A stretch of 64,000 nucleotides of DNA from the NCBI RefSeq assembly GCF_964355755.1, contig NC_092674.1, forward strand, positions 9,181,001-9,245,000, given 5' to 3'. Of the stretch, positions 13,862-26,501 are shown piece by piece (the first letter of the stretch is position 1; each line of letters begins with the position of its first letter). The DNA comes from Antedon mediterranea. Taxonomy: Eukaryota; Echinodermata; Crinoidea; Comatulida; Antedonidae. The position numbers were made by a program, and so were the translations under genes. Under the pieces are notes generated by a model. It did not search any database, had not been told where the DNA came from, and saw nothing but the letters and a program-made list of their open reading frames with translations.

Positions 13862-14002
13862 GGTCAACTCAGACGGCGTCGTAAGACGAGATCTGATAAG
13901 TCGTCTCGTCAGGAGAAAATTAGACATGTTTAATGTTCTCCCGACAATTCATCAGACAGCACAGACCTGTCAGGTCAAGACAAGACTCCGTCTCAGTTGG
14001 CC
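13862..14002. mobile_element. MITE with TTAA-type target site
   Basis: Tips GGTCAACTCAGACGG and CCGTCTCAGTTGGCC are inverted with one mismatch. The left flank is TTAA (13858-13861) and the right flank TTTA, a slightly decayed TTAA duplication. The interior holds further inverted words (GGAGAA and TTCTCC; CTGATAAGTC-like and ATTCATCAG-like). TTAA duplication is typical of Kolobok and piggyBac superfamilies. It is 141 bp, non-coding, and just downstream of SDR copy B. Confidence 0.7.
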
Positions 14003-14399
14003 TTTAGACTAAGAGTAGATGATTTGGGATTTTAAAGTAGGTAGGGGGGCTAACAATAGTAAATTGAAGTACTTAAGTGCACTACTAACTACTGTAGTGG
14101 TGTAGTTTTACAAATATCTTTGTAAATCAGTGTATTTTAATGAAATGTATGTATTCTAGTAGAAATTATCTACTATGTAATAATTGTATTTTTAGTAAAT
14201 CTTGAATTTACTCTCGGTAGAAGATCTTGGTTTGATATGGAATTCATTCAGAAATAAAATATTGATAATTTAGATAGAAGCAGTAATTAATATTCAACTA
14301 CTACAAGTAATCACCTACAGTAATAACAGTAGTAATATGTATGTTTTATAAACCCTAGAATTAATCTTGATATAAAAAAAGGTAATGCAGTTGCAACAT

Positions 14400-14765
14400 A
14401 TCATTTCATTTCATTTCGTTTCACATTTATTCAATTAATGAAAACTTAAAACAATATAAACAAATAAAGGTTTCATTAATTTGGATCAGACTTAGACGCC
14501 AAGGCCTGTCTCAGAAAGACCCAACAAAACATAATACAAAATAAAAATGTATAAAAATTAGGTAAAAATGGCATAATAATAATAATACATTTATGAATGA
14601 TAATTTTCCAAATAATTAAACTTAATTTGAATGTCTGAATATTTTTGCATTTTCACACTTTTTTAGATTCTCTTTTAAGTTATTCCATAATTTAGGTCCA
14701 TGGACTGTAATAAAAAATTGGCTTTTGCTAAGTCTTACAAAAGGAACATAAAGTAAATATCACCA
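14400..14765 (-). mobile_element. 3' fragment of a non-LTR retrotransposon
   Basis: On the - strand 14755 to 14620 reads as a reverse-transcriptase C-terminal tail with the hallmark HGPKLWNNL, followed by an AT-rich 3' UTR. The element ends in a short tandem tail seen on the + strand as repeated TCATT words at 14401-14425. Only the last part of the ORF survives; the rest is 5'-truncated. Confidence 0.7.
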
Positions 14766-16187
14766 TGGTAGAGCAAATAAATATTTCCAAGACTGTAACA
14801 ATAGTTTATTTAAAACTTATATGGCATTGGTTTAAGTAAGTCAAGTAATTTAAGTAAATTGAGTCTTACCATCCACTGTAATTCTACCAAACCTGTTAGT
14901 ACAGTACTTCATTATAAAACACAAATATTAGGTCTTGTCTGTATCAAGGCCAAACTAACTAACACCAACACAAAGCAATGCTAGACAAAAGAAAGGTTAC
15001 ACCTGCATTGAAATGCAAATGAAACTGACAAATTGTTTTTAAATTCATGAATATTTCTTATCTGTACATTTTGTAAAAGGAAATTATAAATATGACTATT
15101 TTGAATGAAATTTTATTATATAGTCAATATTGATGCCTTTAGAATTTGTTGGTAATGTTTTTGTAATAATAATAATAGTATATCTGTATTACAGTATTTA
15201 TAATGCTTTCAAAATATGGTGTATAAGTAATATTTTTATACTGAAGGAAGGAATTCTGAAATAGTAATAAAGCTGTGCAATTGTACCTTCAATCGTTTAA
15301 AATAATGGTAAATAGTGATCAAATGGCTTGTTATAATAATAAATAGTAATTATACAAATCAGTATTTCTTTTCTGTTTTCTGAACCTAATGTGCCATATA
15401 CAGTATTTAACTTCGAGTTTCTCAGGAATAGTATCAGTTATGTAGGTAAATTAACAATATAAATTTGTATATTTAAATATTTAGATATTGAATTGACATA
15501 GGGCCCGTACAGGCTGAATTAACTTACCTGCCAAGTTGGATTCGTGGAACAATCATCGCTAAATTTACTGGGTTTGTAACCAACTTTACCCGGGTAAAAT
15601 ACTATAAGATGAACGCGCCCCATTCGCTGATTCAATAAAGCAAATTTCTTTCAAACATTTCGTATAAACAACAATTATTTGTATTGATGGTTAACAGAAA
15701 TAGTAAAAGCCATAGAAGAAGATGATATAATAGTTTCTTTATGAGTAAATATATTATTTGTTAGCTATTTATTCTTACAGAAATTTGACGCTTCATTGCT
15801 GGTAAAATCCGAATGGTCAGGTCATAGTTTGTCTACAAAACGTTAGCCTAAGACATAAGACAACCTAGTAGCCAAACCTACGGCTCGGTCTCTGCGGGTG
15901 AAATCAATTATTATAGCTTTGTTTGTTTGTTTGTTTTATTAGTTTCTCCACACATTTTAAAATAAAAGATAAAAATTACAAATTGCAAAAAAAAAATTAC
16001 GATTGTACGCAAGGTGGAAGGTCTTTTGTTATCCAATGAGAAGCGTTTCAATACAGTATTTAGACATTCGGTTTGTCTTCAGGAGGGTTCTGCATCATTA
16101 AAACTACGTTATGCTATAGATCTGCTCGCACTATCACTTGCACGTCGCAATTTCTAGTCAATATAAACATAAGATGATCCTTATCAT
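14766..16187. other. Intergenic, nothing recognised
   Basis: AT-rich sequence without coding signals, tandem repeats or inverted repeats that I can support. Confidence 0.4.
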
Positions 16188-17442
16188 CAGTGGCGTATCC
16201 AGGATTTTGAAGTTGGGGGGGGGGGGGGGCCGGGAATTGCCAATTTGCCGACAAAATTGGTGTCATTATCTGCTGTACATACACGACGTCTCTGATCAAT
16301 ATATTTTCTAGGATTACATAGTCATATTGTCTTATATGGGATAACGATGCAAAATTAAAACCAAACCAACATTATCTGTTAGTATGTTGTATTCATATTA
16401 CAATAAAGAAAGAATTAGGAAAATCTGATTTGTAGTTTTCGAAATATAGGGTCTAAAACATCACCGAAAATGATCGTTTTTAGCCACGAAAGAAGTAAAA
16501 CAATTTGCGGCCTCAGTCGACAATTCTATTAACTACGCCATTTTTGGTTAAAATAATTACATATAATTACGTTTTTTAGTAAATTATTTTATATATCACC
16601 ATTGCAAATATCAATAAAACATGTTATTAAATGCTTATAAAATATATAAAGTTGTTTACTTAACGGAATTCGGACAAATTCATTGCTCTAACTTTGTGTA
16701 GTAACGATCAGAGAGATTCATGGTACACGCGCGAGAGAAAACATTCGCATCCACCAATCAAATCAGCTAGAATCCTAACTCATTCAACCGTGAGCAATGC
16801 CAATCGCGAGAAAGCTCAGCTTTGATTGGCTTACGATGACATCATATCACAAAATGGTGGTTTTGTAGTTGAGCCTCACGGAATATTCTGTTCCAAAAAT
16901 GAAATAGGGCCTACATGGATATTTTTTATGGTATATGTGCTTTTTCTTTAAAAATTTTGAATAATAAAGGCCTCATATCGAGAAAAAAAACCGGGTTTTT
17001 GGCACTTATAATAAATATATCTTAGACAAAAAAGCACATGGCATGTGGAACTATATAATCTCTTAGCGTAGGAAGACATACAAATCCCAGGTCATGAGAG
17101 GCTCAACTGCATGCAAAAACAAGGTTTTAGGGTAAGGTCAAAGACTTTTGAGTAAACAATCTACCGCGTACGGCCGTACGTACGTGCTACACATTTTTTA
17201 CGTGTTTCGTTAGATGTAATAAAAATAAAAAATAGTTGATCTGAAGGGATCAATGATGATATGATATGTAAATAAACAAACACTCAAAAGAATTATGTTT
17301 ACAGTTCAATTATTGTCAGAATAAATAGTTTATTTTTTTCCCCGGCACCTTTGTTTGCCGACGGCCGCGATGATGTGCCGACGGAAATCAGGGGGGGGGG
17401 GGGGGGCGGGCCCCCCGGCCCCCCCTACTGGATACGCCACTG
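16188..17442. mobile_element. Non-autonomous hAT transposon, complete
   Basis: The termini CAGTGGCGTATCCAG and CTGGATACGCCACTG style ends are perfect inverses over at least 14 bp and match the CAGNGGCG-type ends of hAT elements. The element is flanked by a perfect 8 bp duplication, CTTATCAT, at 16180-16187 and 17443-17450, the size hAT transposases make. Just inside each end is a long homopolymer: G run on the left (about 16215-16229), and G then C runs on the right (about 17393-17426). The 1255 bp interior has no transposase ORF, so it must have been moved in trans. Confidence 0.9.
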
Positions 17443-17450
17443 CTTATCAT

Positions 17451-20382
17451 CAGATTCATAGTTATTAATTGCATTATGTAAAATTATGCATGTCCGAGTG
17501 TATTTTGTCCTTCCTTCCTATGTTATAATAGTGAACTTCCTTATAAACTCATCTTACCACAAGCAAAATATTTTTCGAAATGACTATACTTAGAAAAGAA
17601 CACAACAGTGTTATAATCACCTTTATTTCTATAATATGGACTCGCTCACTTCAATATACAGTATAATATATCTTATACTACAACTACGCCTACCTTTGTC
17701 TAAACTTAAACATTACTTTTGAGACCCAGATCTGTTCTCTACCTTTACAATTTATTCAATTTGGAATGTCAGATGTGTTTAATAGTATAGTATAGTATAG
17801 GCTACTGTTATTATTTATCATGTTTTATACATGCATTTCTGGCACCGTCAATTTTTAATGTACTTATTGTAATCACAATCATAACCACTGGTGAGTGGGT
17901 GGGGCGTGGGTATTTTTACGGAAATTATCTAGCCTACACTACTATATTGTCCCAGGTTAGTATACAAATTCCCCTCACTCCCAAGCAAAGACTGCGCCAA
18001 AATGTTTGGTGACTGCTTCCCTTGGGTAACTAAATTGAATCGTTTGCTGCAAACCAAACTATAACCGGATGACTAAAGAGATGTGAAGGGTATTGAATAA
18101 TACTTGAAAAAATATACTGTATTTTACATTGTTACATATTATAGCCTACACGTCAATGAAAAGAAAATATGGAAGAATATTCAAAAACTGTATTTGTACT
18201 ATACGACGTGCTAACTATAATTTAATTATTGGAGACAACTTCAGTACAAGCTATACATGACAAAAATATGTTGTTCCCATATATGGACATTATGATGTCA
18301 TATCACTACCATATTTGGAAACATCACACATTTTTTGTCAAACAATATTGATAGTGTAGACAGAGCTCTATGCAGCACAGAACCATACTTTGTATTGATT
18401 TATTTCCTAGTTATTCTTCAATCCATTTTTTATATATCTTTAGGCTCGCCCAGCACAAAGATGTTTTTAATCTTTCCAGGCATTTCCTTCATTTACCAAC
18501 CTACTATCCACACCCACTTTCTTCCTTATTAAAACATCGCAGTATGTAAATTAATGTTATGAAATACTGTAGTAGAAAACAGAAGTATATATTCAGTGTA
18601 TACATGATAATTATCTTATACAAGAACATTTAATTTCTATGTTTGAAATCTTTGAATAATGTTTAACAGTCTTTTTCATCTTCGATCAGATGATCTTTCA
18701 GCATTTCCAAACAGACTACTCTGACTACTACTTGTTTACTCATGTTCTCTATGCCGATATACATAGCTCGCGCTCACAGCCGTTTTCCCACCAAGCAAGC
18801 AATTGTCAAATTATTTACTGCATTCAAAATAATCGTTTTAATTGTTTTCAAAAGAAATGGTAGTCGGGCTTACCCTAAGTTCACTGTTGACGTTGCACCT
18901 CGTATTTAATTTAGTTGAGGATTTTCTAATTGGCCATGCTTCTTCCTGATACATCAGGTATCACAAACTGCGAGCGCCAGTCACCATTTCTACAGAAAAA
19001 TGCCGTGCCCAGTTTGTCCCATTTTTCTAATTAGCATAACATGTCTATTTTTTCAAACAGTAGAATAGATTCTACAGTTGAATACCGTTGATGTTCTGAT
19101 CAATTCGAGTGATTTCGCTCGAGTCTTTGTGAACGCGTGTATACATGAGTTACTATATAGTAATTTGCGCTAGGATGTGCAGCTTTAGAATAACTAATCC
19201 TAATAACTGATCAATAATTCATAACAATTCTTTCATATTAAAATAATTTAGTTAGTATAGGCGTATGCTTGGGTAACCATATTACCGAATCATCGAAATT
19301 CAATATCCTGTCACATAGGCTACTTGTGGAATCGTTTTTTCTAGTTTTGCCTTCTTGTTACGATAACTTAACCAATGGCAGTCAGGGGAAAATGGCAAAA
19401 GGCTTTTTGAGTTTTATATGTGGTTAAGTTTAATATATCAGATAGTCTATATCGTTTTGGCAACCCTTAATCTTTAACTCACTTTGTAACATGACCACAG
19501 TCATTTTCCAACTGATGGGCCAATGTGTAGGCCTATATTTATTTATATTTATTAGAACAGTGGTCATTAAGTGGAGGGAGGACATTCAATTAGGATGGAG
19601 GACAATCAATTCGGAGGCAGGCAATTTTGAACGGTGACCTTAAAATGTGTGTTTTCATAACTCTCTGTAGAACTGTTCTGTTGAGGAACAGGATGGTGAC
19701 ATGCTTGCATTTTCTTTATTATAATCCTGAGATTAATCAAGCAAGACGTATATCAACGCATTCAATGTTATCGGCTAAAAACGTAGTCAAACACAACTTG
19801 GAGATTAATATGCTTTCTCTACGTTGACAACTTTCATCACTACGTTAATAAGAATTATAATCTCTAATGCCAGTTCTATGGATCTTTTAGTAAGTGAAGC
19901 GCTTGATTTATGTATATAGAACAACCTTGTATAATTATGTCATATCACACATTTTAATATTAACATAAGGGCGTATTACAGTAATTATATCTCTATTGCG
20001 CTTGCGTACAGTCTATAGCGCAGTACCATGAAAGCCCCATTCCATGGTTTTCACCTCATTTTGTGATCTCTATAATCACATTTTATAACATTAGAATTGC
20101 TTTCCGTTGTTAATTATCGCAACTCGTGTTTTATTTACTAATATTGCTAAATTATTTATTCTATTCCGTGGTCATAACGCCGTGAAGTTGACAAAACATG
20201 GAATTGCTAAATGAGCGCCTTCTAGGACGAGTGTATGGAATGATGAGTAGACTGATCCTAAACAGAGTACAATGCCGATTGCTAGTATAACAAGATGCAC
20301 TGCCGTAGAATTTAAAAGCATACCTCTAGAAAATGAAGAAAATATAGTTGGTAAATTTTATATTGATAGAACTTACGATAGG
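17451..20382. other. Intergenic with MITE relic
   Basis: No gene seen. At 19575-19625 the word GGAGGACATTCAATT-like is repeated about two to three times. A relic of the GCTCTGTC MITE family is at about 18250-18366. Confidence 0.4.
18250..18366. mobile_element. Degenerate copy of the GCTCTGTC MITE family
   Basis: The right tip TAGTGTAGACAGAGC (ending 18366) is intact and the interior shares TATCACTACCATATTTGG-like words, in opposite orientation, with the copies at 26058 and 36741. The left tip is too decayed to place exactly. Confidence 0.6.
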
Positions 20383-20467
20383 CTATTTCACTATGGCCCT
20401 AAGAAATATTTGGATAAAATAAAGACAGAAATTGTCCTTTATTAATGAGATAATGGTTTGTGGACCA
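20383..20467 (-). other. Candidate last exon of the AAAP transporter
   Basis: The transporter's exon at 21207 may end at AT|GTGAGT (21012/21011) instead of reading into the TGA at 21008. On the - strand a good acceptor (TTTGTTGCAG, ending 20468) opens an exon in the matching phase that adds about 28 residues, beginning I-G-P-Q-T-I-I-S and stopping at TAG 20385-20383. The intron would contain the MITE pair at 20534-20852. The added peptide has a hydrophobic part (FCLYFIQIFL) but I do not recognise it as conserved, so this is only a possibility. Confidence 0.3.
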
Positions 20468-20533
20468 CTGCAACAAACAGGACCAACGAATTAAATTTAC
20501 CGTAAAGTTCCATTACATCTGCAGCAGACTTAA

Positions 20534-20710
20534 GCTTGGTTCCCACTAGAACGTAACGCAAGGACGTAAACGCAACGCAAGCGTTTTAACCAATGACAAG
20601 CGAAGTTATAGACAGATAGCAATCACAAGCGAATAAGCCATCGCTTGTGATTGGTCAATTCACTTGCGTTGCGCTGCGTCCTTGCGCTGCGTCGCTAGTG
20701 GGAACCACGC
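20534..20710. mobile_element. GCTTGGTTCCCA-family MITE, complete
   Basis: Tips GCTTGGTTCCCACTAG and CTAGTGGGAACCACGC are inverted, followed inward by inverted ACGCAAGGACG words. The centre is a second hairpin made of ATCACAAGCG and CGCTTGTGAT. Flanks are TTAA (20530-20533) and TTTA (20711-20714), a near-intact TTAA duplication. 177 bp, non-coding. A second related copy abuts it on the right. Confidence 0.8.
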
Positions 20711-20714
20711 TTTA

Positions 20715-20852
20715 CTCTCCGCAACGCAAGCACGAATTGAAACGCAAGTGAGTTGATCAATCACAAGCGTTTGTATAATTCGTCGCTTGTGATTAGCCAA
20801 ATTATTTGCGTTGAGCTTACGTCCTTGCGTTGCGTCCAACTGAGAACCAAGC
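20715..20852. mobile_element. Second, tip-truncated GCTTGGTTCCCA-family MITE
   Basis: It carries the right tip GAGAACCAAGC and the internal ATCACAAGCG / CGCTTGTGAT hairpin of the copy at 20534, but starts inside the left arm at CGCAACGCAAG. Its direct abutment to the first copy suggests insertion of one into the other or a tandem dimer with loss of the shared tip. Confidence 0.65.
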
Positions 20853-21007
20853 TTTTGTAAGTTTAGCAATCACGACACCATCGGTCATCCGAACAGTCGC
20901 TTTTATGATTGGTGCCAAGTAAGTACCAACTTTTAGGTCCGGGTAGGTCAGTAGATTTATTTTAAAATATTTATTTGGTTTATCATACATGGCTATCTAA
21001 ATTCAAC

Positions 21008-24000
21008 TCACATAAAGCCATTTGGCACGGTATCGTCCATATTTCGTAGTCGTAGATAGAATAATGAAGGAAGAATAAATACGATTGGTAATGCAAGAAA
21101 GGCGCCAACTAGCGTTAGGAATTCACCATAGTGCGGAATGAGTAAGGCTACTAGAAGTTCGGTAACCATGACAAGGGACCGAATTAAACACATCTGCCAT
21201 GTTGTTTCTAATAAATAATAAATACATCAAACAAGATAAAGTGATTTAGAAAGACCAATATTCAATCTTGAAAATACTGAGGTTTCAATGGAAAGACGGG
21301 TTTTCCAATATGGAAAGCTGTTCATCCAAGATTATAGTTTGAAGAGCAATCCAAGAGGATAAAGCGATTTGTGGAAACTGGTTATCCAAGATTTTGATTC
21401 TTTGATTTGTTTCGAGGTTTTCCAATATAGAACGAAACTAGTTTTTCGATAAATACATAATATATCTTGAAAAGAAGGATATCCAATACGGAAAGACTGT
21501 TGTCGAATATAATGTTTCTGGAAAAACTGGTTTTCAATTTGGAAAAACGGCATTCCAATAGAGTATATTGAAAAAACTCTCAATTTGCAAAGACTGTATT
21601 CCCAAAGATAAGAAGATTGACAATATATCCAATTTGGGAAAGACGGTATTCCGAAAATTAAGTAGATTAGAAAGACTGTCAATTTAGGAAAGACGGTTTT
21701 CCAAAGATGAAATAGGTTGGAAAGACTTTCAATTTGGGAAGGGCACTTAAATATGAAGTAGATTTAAAAGAATTCCAATTTGGAAAGACGGTATTCCAAG
21801 ATGAGGTAGATTGGAAAGAGAAAATATCTTGAAAAACTGTGCTGCAAACAAATATCAAGAGAATAAATAAAGACTGTTTGAAAAATATCAAGTGTATTAA
21901 AAGATATATAAAAATTGCCTCGTTTTAGGGATAAGAAGTATAAATAAAATTACAAATACCTCTAGGTAAATTCAGTTTTTCCTCAATATACAAATTAATT
22001 GGTGTGTTCATAATAACCATTACTGTGCCAAAGTGGATAGCTAGCAAAAGACCTGCAATCACTTGTCCTGCGTTATATGGTAGGTAGTACAGAAGGTTGT
22101 CTGCCGTTCCGTAGATTGCACCTCCATACATGAAAAAGCTAGGCAAGATTGTCAACTCGTATAAGCTTAATGAACCTGAAAATTAATTTGAAGTTACAAA
22201 ATGTTAATCAGTTCTTCTCAATCACTGTATCGATATTGAAAGTGTATTCGTAACGTACAGTACCCATCGTATGGTCTGAAAGAATATTTACCCGTACATT
22301 TACTAAATTGAAGATGATTCTGGTGGTGACAATTTTAAGGTAACAATATAGTTTGACAAACCTTACCTAATAGTGCCAATGCTACACTAACTTTAAAAGC
22401 CGATTGACGTTTCATAGCATTTTGAATGGTAGTGAAGTATGGATGTCCGGCCACAGTGTATGAATACGTAGACCATGCGTTACATAGTGACACAAACGTC
22501 ACCTTTGGGTATTCGACATGAAGGGGTGCGCTTGTGTCTGATACTATCACGATAAACATTATACTTGCTGCGGTTAAGCTTACTAGAAATGCCGTTACAG
22601 CTACTGGTCTAAAAACACAAGTAGAGAACACAGAATACTTATTAGAACGCAATTATTTTATTAATGATTATTGTACTTTTTCATTCATTACTTTTTCAAG
22701 ACAAACGACTTTACATTACTTACAAAGATTCACGCGGTGTCCGAAACCATGTTATAGGACATACTACGGCAGCAACAATTATGAGCCATCCACATAAGGG
22801 CATAGGTAACCAGTCTTTTGTCATTGCTTCAAATGTACTGGAAGCCGCAAGAAGGTTTACTACACTGTAGCAGAATAAAGCAACACCCATCATGGCACTT
22901 GTGAATACTCTGTAATAAATATATATTGAGTAAGAGAATAAATAAGAATGGCAGTACGAATGCTATACAACATGCCACGTTTGTTGTCAGCCGAGACAAC
23001 ATGCTGTAGCTTTGTCAGCAGTTGCATGCTAGAGACAGCATGATTGCGTTGTCAGCCCAGACAACATGCTGCAGCTTTGTCAGCAGTTGCATGCTACAGA
23101 CAGCATGATTGCGTTGTCAGCCCAGACAACATACTGCAGCTTTGTCAGTAGTTGCATGCTAGAGACAGCAGCATGATGCGTGCGTTGTGTAGAGACAACA
23201 TGCTCAAAATGCCGCGTACAACAATGAGACAACGCGTAGATTATTGTCACTGGTGATAAAATGATACATGCATGCTTCTCTGTCACCAAAGTAACAACAT
23301 GTCACCTACATAAATTATTCAAATGTCAATAGGTAACTTTAGGTCAGTCAATCGATCGGTCGATCAATCAATCAATCGTTTGTTGTCTGGACCTAGAAAC
23401 TATCAAAACTGCGTCTAGGTGAGAAGCGAAGACGAACGACTTTCCATTATCTCGCATGCGCACAATGACGTAGTCGGGTCGGGACGTCGATCGTCGCACA
23501 ATCGAAAGCTCTCTATTAACTAATCTCGAGAGCTCTAGTTTTTTTTATTTGAATTAGAGTGTATATTACTGTCGGTTTGATAAAAAAAAAAAACACCCCA
23601 AAATACTACATACTTCCCCGGATGTCCAAACGCCATGAATGCTATTGCCGCCAGTGGGTACCTCACCTCACCTTGGTATGCCGAATTTACTTTGGTAGTG
23701 ATTAGCCAACATCTTGCTAAAGCAATTGCCGTAAAGATTGCGATTAAAACTATCAATGGTAGAGATACTAAACCAATTATGCCTTTGAAAAATAAAGAAA
23801 AACATTATAAATATAAAACAAGCTCTGAAACCGAACACATGACACTGGCCATTTAAACACATTCTTATACACGATTCGTTTTATGGAGATGAGGTGACCA
23901 CCACCATTTTGGTTGGCAAGCGTCGTGCTGCAGAATAAATTGTATTAATTACCAAGTTTGACACGTAGGCCTATCGCAGGCTTGAATCAAGATTCTGCCA

Positions 24001-26495
24001 TTTCTATGCATCCATTATAGAATTTTCCTCTTTTTACTACTAAAATACAGGTCTCTCCTCATCTAAATGTCTATTTTTTATATTGCTGTCTTCTATTTAA
24101 TCTAGTACTCAAATAGGAACTACAGGTTTCAACAGAAGTATAGAAACGTGTACGAAGAAACTTATTATGATTTGAACAATATTTTCAATAGCAAATGCAA
24201 TATAAATATTGTATTTGACATACAGCAATAAAACAAATTGAAAACTCAGATATTGTTCAGTCTACGCACGACCATGCGAGTATGAAAAATGAGATTGTAT
24301 TTATCAATGTCTCAAATAATAATAATATCATAAAACAGAAGCAACTAAGAAGGTATACAATGTAAACAGTTCTTTGTTTAAGAGGATTAGACACGAAGTC
24401 TAATAAATCAGTAACTTATTAAGTATTGAAAAATAACAGACATATATTAATTGATCGCCAAAGACTAAAACGTATTTATTTTGTGTTCAATATACGTACC
24501 ATAAGTAATATAATTTACATTTTAGGTATGGAACGTGACAAGCGCAAGAATGAGTTTATTCATGGATTAAAGAATAGAAATCCATGGTTTATTATAGATT
24601 TAGCTACTGTAGGCCTATCTAAAACCTACCTGCTCCCACCGTTGCCTTTGGGGCTGCGATCATTCCACTGCCTGCTGTTGCTCCTAAAATATAAAGCATC
24701 CCACCTACGATGCTTAGATCACTTGCAGGTTCCTCTTCCTAGTTTCATAGGTTAAATGAATATTAGAAAATCATATGTTAGACAAAATACATTTATCACC
24801 ATGGGCCATAATATCAATTAATAGTAGCCTCTCTAATTTTTTATTTTGTTTATCTTTTTTTTATTTATTCATTTAGCATCCATTCAACAATACATTTAAA
24901 ATACATAAACAAAAATAATACGAAAAATTGGGATTTAAAAATGTATAAACCAAAGTTAAAAGTCAATTTACTTCCAATAGGGTCCATTGCAAGAAGAAAG
25001 GAGATGTGAAAGTGAACAAGTATCATAAATATGGAAGTGTGAAGGACATAATAAAAAAAATCCATAAAAAATAAAGGTAATATAAAAAAGTACATACAAT
25101 ATAAATATAAAAAGTAAAAAGCAACAATATTATCAAACCGGAATATATTATATCATATAGAAATATCAACGATAAGATACTTTCTTAGTTTAATTTAAAA
25201 AAAAAGATTGATTATTAAATGGAATTTAGATCATTGGGAAGAGCATTCCAGTCCTTGATTCCTATATTGTAGAAAGCTTTAGGTTCGATACCCGTAGCTC
25301 TGTGAACAATAAAGTTGTCCATACTGTTCCGGGTGAGGTGGCTATGAAAATTACAGACTCTGGAAAATGGTGAATATGTGTAAGAGGCGTGTCGGTTATG
25401 AACAATTTTAAAAACATCACATAACCTAAGATATTTAAATCTAGTCTCAACATTAAGGTATCCATGAAGGCTAGAAAGCTCTTCTCGTCCACCGATATGA
25501 ATAACATATTATTAGCACCCAGAATAAAGCGTGCCATCTTATTCTGATAAAATTTATACATACAGAAACTTCCAATATTTATAATAATAATTATATTTGT
25601 CACCAGTATACCGTACTTTTGCTATAAGTGTTAATTTCATTTGGAAAAAAATACAGTTTTGTACATTTCAATTGTACTAAAAATAATGATAATGATAATT
25701 CAAGCCGGTCTTCACAGAGGTCTACCGTTTTTACTATGACTACTTCAATAATAACAGCACAGAAATATCTAAAGAACAGAAGATAACGAATTAAATTAAC
25801 CTCTCTGCTTCAGTAAGACAAATTAAATATACAGTCGTTTAAGAATACGATACATTCTGTACGCACACAAATTAATATATTATTGGTCTAACAGCCCGTG
25901 TACATAATAGATAATGCGTACCGGTATATATTTTAGATATTAAGAATATTCGAATCTCTGGAACTTGAATAAATCATCTTGAAAAGTCCGTATTTTCACA
26001 CGAGATTAAAAAATGATCGAACTTGGAATTCTCTTGACAATCGAACAATATTCTTAAGCTCTGTCTGTACTATCAAACTTTATGTGACAAAAAATGGGAT
26101 GTACCCAAATATGGTAGTGATATGCTTAAATATGGTAGTGATATGACATCATCATGTCCATTGTCAAATAATAGTGTAGTAGTTGATAGTGTAGACAGAG
26201 CTTAACAAACAAAAACGACAAATTAAAAAACTTCTAACGCGTCATCAAATATCATGATTAACATAACATACATACAAAGTTTTGTATTCTGAACACTTAT
26301 TAAAACGAATTTTAGCGTTTTATTAAATGCGGTCGGTAAGCACCGAGTTAATAAACATCTCACCTGATCTGTGTCATCAATAAGTCCTGGTTTACCATCA
26401 TGCAGCTGTCCATCGCTAGGCGTTCCACCGGGAATTGATTTCATCTCGTTGCCATCGAGTATAGGACGGTGCTCATCTTTTCCAGAGCTATTCAT
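21008..26495 (-). CDS. AAAP-family amino acid transporter (SLC32/36/38 type)
   Basis: Multi-pass membrane amino acid/auxin permease family transporter, expected to move amino acids across the plasma or vesicle/lysosome membrane; the substrate cannot be read from sequence. Seven exons (high to low): 26495-26364, 24738-24630, 23782-23614, 22909-22724, 22608-22367, 22175-21960 and 21207-21008, 1254 nt or 417 residues, all GT-AG and in phase. Exon 1 encodes a hydrophilic N-terminal tail of 44 residues. Exon 2 carries the family's first helix, GGMLYILGATAGSGMIAAPK. Exon 3 has YPLAAIAFMAFGHPGK, exon 5 the VAGHPYFTTIQNAMK signature around helix 6, and exon 7 two helices with FLALPIVFILPSLFYL. The last exon reads directly into TGA, but that TGA overlaps a good GTGAGT donor, so a further exon (20467-20383) is possible. 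Introns contain two minisatellites, a LINE relic and a MITE. Confidence 0.88.
21260..21860. repeat. Degenerate minisatellite in intron 6 of the transporter
   Basis: Many diverged copies of a purine-rich unit built from GGAAAGACGGTATTCCAA and CAATTTGGGAAAGAC-like words, with spacing of roughly 40-60 bp. Similarity between neighbours is highest at 21590-21800. No coding role; it accounts for the false ORFs in this interval. Confidence 0.75.
22984..23185. repeat. 65 bp tandem repeat in intron 3 of the transporter
   Basis: Three copies start with TTGTCAGCC at 22984, 23049 and 23114, a period of exactly 65 bp. Each copy contains GACAACATGCTG and TTGTCAGCAGTTGCATGCT, with only a few substitutions between copies. 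A partial, diverged continuation reaches about 23240. Confidence 0.9.
24840..25610 (-). pseudogene. LINE reverse-transcriptase relic in intron 1 of the transporter
   Basis: On the - strand 25610 to 25210 encodes, across at least two frames, the C-terminal part of a CR1/L2-like reverse transcriptase ORF: KMARFILGANN, then after a shift a stretch ending FYNIGIKDWNALPNDL. It is broken by at least one frameshift and a stop. The AT-rich sequence from 25200 down to 24840 may be its 3' UTR. Family-level assignment is tentative. Confidence 0.6.
26058..26201. mobile_element. GCTCTGTC-family MITE with perfect TTAA duplication
   Basis: Tips GCTCTGTCTGTACTAT and GATAGTGTAGACAGAGC are inverted; TTAA flanks both sides exactly (26054-26057 and 26202-26205). 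The inside holds a direct repeat of AAATATGGTAGTGATATG. 144 bp, non-coding, in intron 1 of the transporter. The TTAA duplication points to Kolobok or piggyBac mobilisation. Confidence 0.85.
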
Positions 26496-26501
26496 TACGC
26501 T

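Noticed and set aside
23005-23289. - strand ORF MVTEKHACIILSPV near the 65 bp repeat
   Set aside because: It overlaps the intronic tandem repeat and has no homology or splice context.
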